64,000 nucleotides of DNA from Ructibacterium sp965146665 (lineage in GTDB: Bacteria > Bacillota > Clostridia > Monoglobales > Monoglobaceae), in the NCBI GenBank assembly GCA_965146665.1, contig CBCTHE010000010.1:62001-126000 (forward strand), in the 5' to 3' direction. Shown here piece by piece: positions 60,006-64,000 of this stretch. The notes beneath the pieces were generated by a model, which saw nothing but the letters and a program-made list of their open reading frames with translations, did not search any database and was not told the origin of the DNA. Positions within the stretch are counted from its first letter, which is position 1; each line of letters starts with the position of its first letter. The position numbers and the translations under genes are program-made.

Positions 60006-61733
60006 TCATTTAATTGATATTTTTGTTGTTTTTAATGATTCAAGATATGTTCTTGGAATCGCCGGCGAGCTTATCTCCAGCAGTTTTCCGCCAAACGCTG
60101 CTGCTGCATGAACTGTATTTTCGTATATTTCTGCCTTCAGGCACTGCATTTTCTCATGAACGGACATCGTAAATATGATATAGCATTGTCCTATATGGTT
60201 AAAATCCACCTCCCTTCCGTCATCATAACAGATCATTTCGATCCTGTTCTGCTGACTATTCATAACACAGCTCATATCACAGCCATCAAACACCGCTTTG
60301 ATTATATGTATAAAAATTGAGGTTTCACTGTCATACACTTTAAATGTATTTCCATTCTGTTGAACTTTCACATCCTTCGCATTGATTTCAAAACAGAAAA
60401 ATAATTTTTGCGTCTTTATTATTCCACCTTTATCCTTGTCCAAAAGATAATGGAAAGCCCCATGATCCAGCGCAAACCCCGTCGTAGAGAGTATTCCATT
60501 TTTATACATAGCCGAATACGCCATGCCGGAGCAATAATCGCTGTCTGTCGCAATACATCTAAGTCTTATCGCCTTAGGCACATCCGCTTCCCCCCAGTAA
60601 ACCATATTTGTCCGCCGCTGTGCCCAAAGATCGGTTTTCTCGAAGGTTCCCATAGAATAGCGTTCTGAGATATAGCTATACGCTTTCAAATCGGGACAAT
60701 CCACATCGGGGATGATAACCATTTCCTCTGCAATATCGCGAATTGTATTTTTCCGGTAGAAGATATCCTGCATAAAACATGTTTTTTGGGGATTGAAAAG
60801 ATAATGCTCCAATTCTGCAGGTAGCTTCAACGGCAACTTAAAAAATGTCGACATGCCATCTCCAGGGTCGCCAAATTTACCGTCTGTAGCAACATAAATC
60901 ATGGCTTCCAGATCCTTGTTCGCAATAAAATCCGAATAGGCTCTGCTGTGGGGAGGACAGAGTTGATACCTCCTTCGATCATAATGTTTTAGGGTTGTTT
61001 CCCATGCCAGAAACAGTAATTCCCCCGCCCACCTCCGGCAATCAGCGTCGTCAACCAAAAAGGTCAGCCTTGTTAATTCCTCAATCGCCACCAAGGTATA
61101 GACAGGCGAATTAAACTCGCTGAAATTACCTGAAAATTGATTATACGAATACGCTTTTTTCAACCGTATTTTTGCGCCGCTTAATAATTGCGGCATATGC
61201 CCCATCTCTCCTGCGCAGGCAAGTGTAACGACACTCATAAAACTGATATTTGTATAATCCGCCGCAACATTTCTTCTTTTTGTGCATTCAGCCGCAGCAA
61301 TCAACGATATGATAAGCTTTTGCTTTAACTCTTCGGATAGATAATGTGAGCGTTTTTTTAGCACATATGCCAACTGATTTGATATAAAATTAGCCCAGTT
61401 GAAGTCAGGGGTCAGCATCTGCTGTAGATTTTCCTCCAATAAGTATGACCATAGCCCATATGTTTTCGATCTTTCATCCATATCCTGAATTTTTAATAGC
61501 GCTAAAATGGACTTCTCTGCCAAGGGCATCCGTCTATGATCCTCCAGTAAATATACAAGGCTGATAAAATCGGCCGTCTCGCGCGTGAGATGGACAATGC
61601 CGCTATGACGCGAATGATATCCGCCGCCTTGTTCCGGCTGCCATTCCGGACGATTTTCATAAATCATACTTTTATTCAAATCATATTGCCGCTCCATTTT
61701 GTCAAGTAAGCCTGATAGATTTGCCTTCATCAT
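60006..61733 (-). CDS. unrecognised 575-residue protein coupled to the GH105 gene
   Basis: I do not recognise the family. No signal peptide or membrane segment, so cytoplasmic. Residues about 1-290 look all-helical with repeated aromatic-rich helices, as in alpha/alpha-toroid glycan hydrolases and lyases. They include GGGYHSRHSGIVHL, YGLWSYLLEENL and SGNFSEFNSPVYTLVAIEEL. Residues about 300-575 look beta-rich with TNMVYWGEAD and FALDHGAFHYLLDKDKGG. The N-x-S-P-x-Y pattern with nearby His and Tyr residues could be an active site. Its ATG overlaps the GH105 stop (ATGA, 61730-61733). Context suggests breakdown of a rhamnogalacturonan-derived oligosaccharide, a lyase or hydrolase; this is inference. 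Confidence 0.6.
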   Translation of the reverse strand: MMKANLSGLLDKMERQYDLNKSMIYENRPEWQPEQGGGYHSRHSGIVHLTRETADFISLVYLLEDHRRMPLAEKSILALLKIQDMDERSKTYGLWSYLLEENLQQMLTPDFNWANFISNQLAYVLKKRSHYLSEELKQKLIISLIAAAECTKRRNVAADYTNISFMSVVTLACAGEMGHMPQLLSGAKIRLKKAYSYNQFSGNFSEFNSPVYTLVAIEELTRLTFLVDDADCRRWAGELLFLAWETTLKHYDRRRYQLCPPHSRAYSDFIANKDLEAMIYVATDGKFGDPGDGMSTFFKLPLKLPAELEHYLFNPQKTCFMQDIFYRKNTIRDIAEEMVIIPDVDCPDLKAYSYISERYSMGTFEKTDLWAQRRTNMVYWGEADVPKAIRLRCIATDSDYCSGMAYSAMYKNGILSTTGFALDHGAFHYLLDKDKGGIIKTQKLFFCFEINAKDVKVQQNGNTFKVYDSETSIFIHIIKAVFDGCDMSCVMNSQQNRIEMICYDDGREVDFNHIGQCYIIFTMSVHEKMQCLKAEIYENTVHAAAAFGGKLLEISSPAIPRTYLESLKTTKISIK

Positions 61734-62770
61734 TTATGGGTCTCCTCTATCAATGCTAGGATCGCTAATGCCTGACCGTAGGTCATGGAGCAAAGCGGTA
61801 TTTTTTTATAATCTTCTAAGGTATGCCCCATTCCCGTACCATAGGAGACATTTTCCACAACCCCTTCTGCAGTGATATTCTCTTTCAAATACTTAAGAGC
61901 TTTATCACCCATGTCCTTGTACTGCTGCCCGATCAGCCCCAACCGCACAGCCTTTAAGATGCCGTAACCAAAGCCCGCAGCAGCCGACACCTCAAGATAG
62001 GAAGACGCATCGTCCAGCAGTGTATGCCAACCGCCCGATATATCCTGAAGCTCTTTTAATGCCTGCAGTTGCGCGTTCAGTATGTCAAGCAAATAATTCT
62101 TCAAGGCGTCATCCAATTCAATCATTTCAATAAATTCAACTACACTAATGATATACCAGCAATTTCCCCTGGCCCAATGCGCTTTTGCAAAGTTATTATT
62201 GCCCTCAAACGTCCATCCATGATACCAAAGGCCACTTTCCTTATCATACAAATATTTAATGTGTATCAGAAATTGTTTCTTGGCCTCTTCGATATAGGCA
62301 CGATTTTGCATCAATGTTCCCATTTTCGCCACAAATAGTACCGTCATAAACAAGGTATCGCTCCAAAGCTGTCCATGATTTTCTTCTCCAGACACACAAT
62401 GCTGTATTCCACGCTCCTTCGTTCTGGGCATATCCTCCATAATCCATTCTACCCATTTAATGCAAAGGTCCATATAATCTTTCCGCCCTGTCTCCTCCGC
62501 CAAATATGCCAGAGCAAGCATTGGAGCTGTTGTATTAACATTTTTATCCGGCAGCCCCTCCCGAATCCGGCTGTCATACCATTGTATCATTTTGCTAAGA
62601 TACGCTTCCATTCCCAGCTCTTTATAACATTTATATATTCCATACATACTTACGCCCTGTGCCCATTCCCAATTATTTATGTCAATAATACTAATCGGAC
62701 ACACTTCATGAAACGCCGCTTGTTTTATATTTAACAATCTATCCGTTATTTTTTCCACTAATTCATTCAT
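61730..62770 (-). CDS. GH105 unsaturated rhamnogalacturonyl hydrolase
   Basis: Cytoplasmic hydrolase that removes the unsaturated galacturonic acid left by pectate or rhamnogalacturonan lyases. The 346-residue (alpha/alpha)6 barrel shows WEWAQGVSMYG, the catalytic Asp138 in LWSDTLFM (the YteR counterpart is Asp143), LWYHGWTF, AHWARGNCWY and a final SYGTGMGHTLEDYKKIPLCSMTYGQALAILAL. It resembles Bacillus YteR/YesR. It is translationally coupled to the downstream unknown gene. Its presence implies that an extracellular lyase, not seen in this window, acts upstream. Confidence 0.93.
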   Translation of the reverse strand: MNELVEKITDRLLNIKQAAFHEVCPISIIDINNWEWAQGVSMYGIYKCYKELGMEAYLSKMIQWYDSRIREGLPDKNVNTTAPMLALAYLAEETGRKDYMDLCIKWVEWIMEDMPRTKERGIQHCVSGEENHGQLWSDTLFMTVLFVAKMGTLMQNRAYIEEAKKQFLIHIKYLYDKESGLWYHGWTFEGNNNFAKAHWARGNCWYIISVVEFIEMIELDDALKNYLLDILNAQLQALKELQDISGGWHTLLDDASSYLEVSAAAGFGYGILKAVRLGLIGQQYKDMGDKALKYLKENITAEGVVENVSYGTGMGHTLEDYKKIPLCSMTYGQALAILALIEETHK

Positions 62771-62788
62771 GACTTGTTTTCAGTCTCC

Positions 62789-64000
62789 TTAAATTTCATA
62801 TTCATCCATATCTGTATAAGCAATGTAATTCGTTTCAAACAGGCCTTCTCCTCCCCATACGAAAGCCCTGATTTTCTTCGTGTTCTCAGTCATAACCGCT
62901 GGAACCTGCACTGTACGCGTATCTTCATGTGATAATACGACAGCTTGATACTCTACCGCTGTAATACAATTGTTTTCGTCATAAGCTGCAACAGCGACCA
63001 CAAGCGGAAGCGCCTCTTTAGAAAGCTGCTGATTTTCAAGCACAGCTTCAGCTGTCAGATTTTGATTTTCATCTTTCAATATACGGCAATCAGCAGTTAC
63101 TTCTTTTTTGATGACGTTACTTTGACATTGTGCGGCTTTTACGACCACACCGTCCTTTAATATCATTAGCAATGCGGTATACTGTTTACCGTCTTCCTGT
63201 GGCGCAATGGTAAAACTAATGTTATCGGTATTAACAAATGCATCAATAAAATATGTGCCGTCACTGATCAATACGACGGAATCATATTGATCTGTAGAAA
63301 CATAATCAAAGGATACCTCCAATGTATCTGATACGACAAATGCATCATTGGTGTCAAATGACGCCAGCCCAACAAACGGAGCCGCCTCTTTTTCCGCACT
63401 TAATCCACATAAATATAGGTGCGTGCACCCCTTTGCATATAGCCGCACGTTTTTATTCAGGGCACCTTTCGCTTTATAAGAAATATGCTTTTTCGACAGT
63501 GTCCCGTCTATTTTCCCCATAGGTATTTCTTCGCCGTCAATTGCAATATAAAGCATTCCCTCTTCGCCGTCTGTTCCCGCCGTCACCTGAATCGAGTAGG
63601 TCTCTTGCTCCAGATGCAGCGGCGGCACGGCAATTCCCTCGGATGGGTTTATTACGTGCAGCGCTGTGGTGTCGCCAATGTTTTCCACTTCTGCATTCTC
63701 AAAATAACCTACCGCTTTTGTATCATTGTCATACAACAATGAAAGCTCGCCATTTAGAAATCGATTGTTTGAAACAACAGGCTGCAACGACAAATCATCT
63801 ATGAGTAATACACCATTGGTATGGTCACCAAAACCAATGTACAAATCCGGAAAGTATCCATTGCTCGCCGCTCCGCTTTCGGACGGTACATATACATACC
63901 CGATAAAATGTTTCCACTCATCCCCTACATACTTGTCATTCGTAATAAAATCTCCTTGTACAGTATAACTGCCGGTAATTTGCGCATAATTTTCCGTCGG
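62789..64000 (-). CDS. secreted-type multi-module protein, 5' end outside window
   Basis: At least 403 residues, open to the right edge. The visible part is a string of beta-sandwich modules: one near the start with YVYVPSESGAASNGYFPDLYIGFGD and VLLIDDLSLQPV (CBM-like), a middle one with LEVSFDYVSTDQYDSVVLISDGTYF. The C-terminal module VAVAAYDENNCITAVEYQAVVLSHEDTRTVQVPAV..IRAFVWGGEGL also occurs in altered form in the other two large secreted proteins here. The catalytic part, if any, lies outside. A TTG at 63842-63844 is not a real start, as the frame continues upstream. Confidence 0.75.
   Translation of the reverse strand, partial: PTENYAQITGSYTVQGDFITNDKYVGDEWKHFIGYVYVPSESGAASNGYFPDLYIGFGDHTNGVLLIDDLSLQPVVSNNRFLNGELSLLYDNDTKAVGYFENAEVENIGDTTALHVINPSEGIAVPPLHLEQETYSIQVTAGTDGEEGMLYIAIDGEEIPMGKIDGTLSKKHISYKAKGALNKNVRLYAKGCTHLYLCGLSAEKEAAPFVGLASFDTNDAFVVSDTLEVSFDYVSTDQYDSVVLISDGTYFIDAFVNTDNISFTIAPQEDGKQYTALLMILKDGVVVKAAQCQSNVIKKEVTADCRILKDENQNLTAEAVLENQQLSKEALPLVVAVAAYDENNCITAVEYQAVVLSHEDTRTVQVPAVMTENTKKIRAFVWGGEGLFETNYIAYTDMDEYEI

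Overview
The window is a chromosomal segment from a Gram-positive anaerobe of the Clostridia (Bacillota), most likely a gut-type, Oscillospirales-like lineage. This rests on the ribosomal-protein gene order and TTG starts, a KOW protein between map and infA, an LCP ligase, S-layer homology and copper-amine-oxidase stalk domains, DUF4330 proteins and strong Shine-Dalgarno sites. The species cannot be fixed from the sequence alone. The core is fairly GC-rich. Two carbohydrate-related stretches (about 24.9-28.3 kb and 49-64 kb) are visibly more AT-rich.

Layout. 1-3.2 kb: str operon on the minus strand (rplGB-like L7Ae protein, rpsL, rpsG, fusA; fusA runs off the left edge). 3.4-6.4 kb: a secreted stalk/RCC1 propeller protein and an LCP ligase. 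7.0-24.6 kb: the S10-spc-alpha super-operon from rpsJ to rplQ, with secY, adk, map, a KOW protein and infA inside. It has a consensus promoter before rpsJ, a second promoter before rpmJ and a strong terminator after rplQ. A 143-bp-period repeat sits in an unusual 452-bp gap between rplN and rplX. 24.9-28.3 kb: an AraC regulator divergent from a GH2 beta-mannosidase-like enzyme. 28.4-31.7 kb: carB with its own promoter and terminator.

32.1-37.8 kb (plus strand): murJ, an O-antigen-ligase/Wzy-like polymerase, a GT4 glycosyltransferase and two DUF4330 membrane proteins, a cell-surface polysaccharide operon. 38.0-38.2 kb: a small MITE-like inverted repeat. 38.4-41.6 kb: a large SLH-domain surface protein on the minus strand. 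41.6-41.9 kb: back-to-back promoters; the rightward one leads into a structured leader with a terminator ahead of panB-panC-panD (pantothenate synthesis). A second Wzy-like membrane protein follows.

45.8-64 kb: a tRNA-Trp gene followed at its 3' end by phased direct repeats, two tyrosine recombinases and an excisionase. This is the left end of an integrated island. After a decayed 1.6-kb stretch comes a minus-strand operon that looks like a rhamnogalacturonan/pectin utilisation system. Its parts are a GH141-like beta-helix protein, a solute-binding lipoprotein, two LplB/YtcP-type permeases, a triple-CBM SGNH esterase, an unrecognised 575-residue protein, a GH105 unsaturated-uronyl hydrolase and a secreted protein cut by the right edge. 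No ABC ATPase is present, as is usual for such CUT1 systems. The gene I would follow up first is the unrecognised 575-residue protein coupled to the GH105 enzyme.
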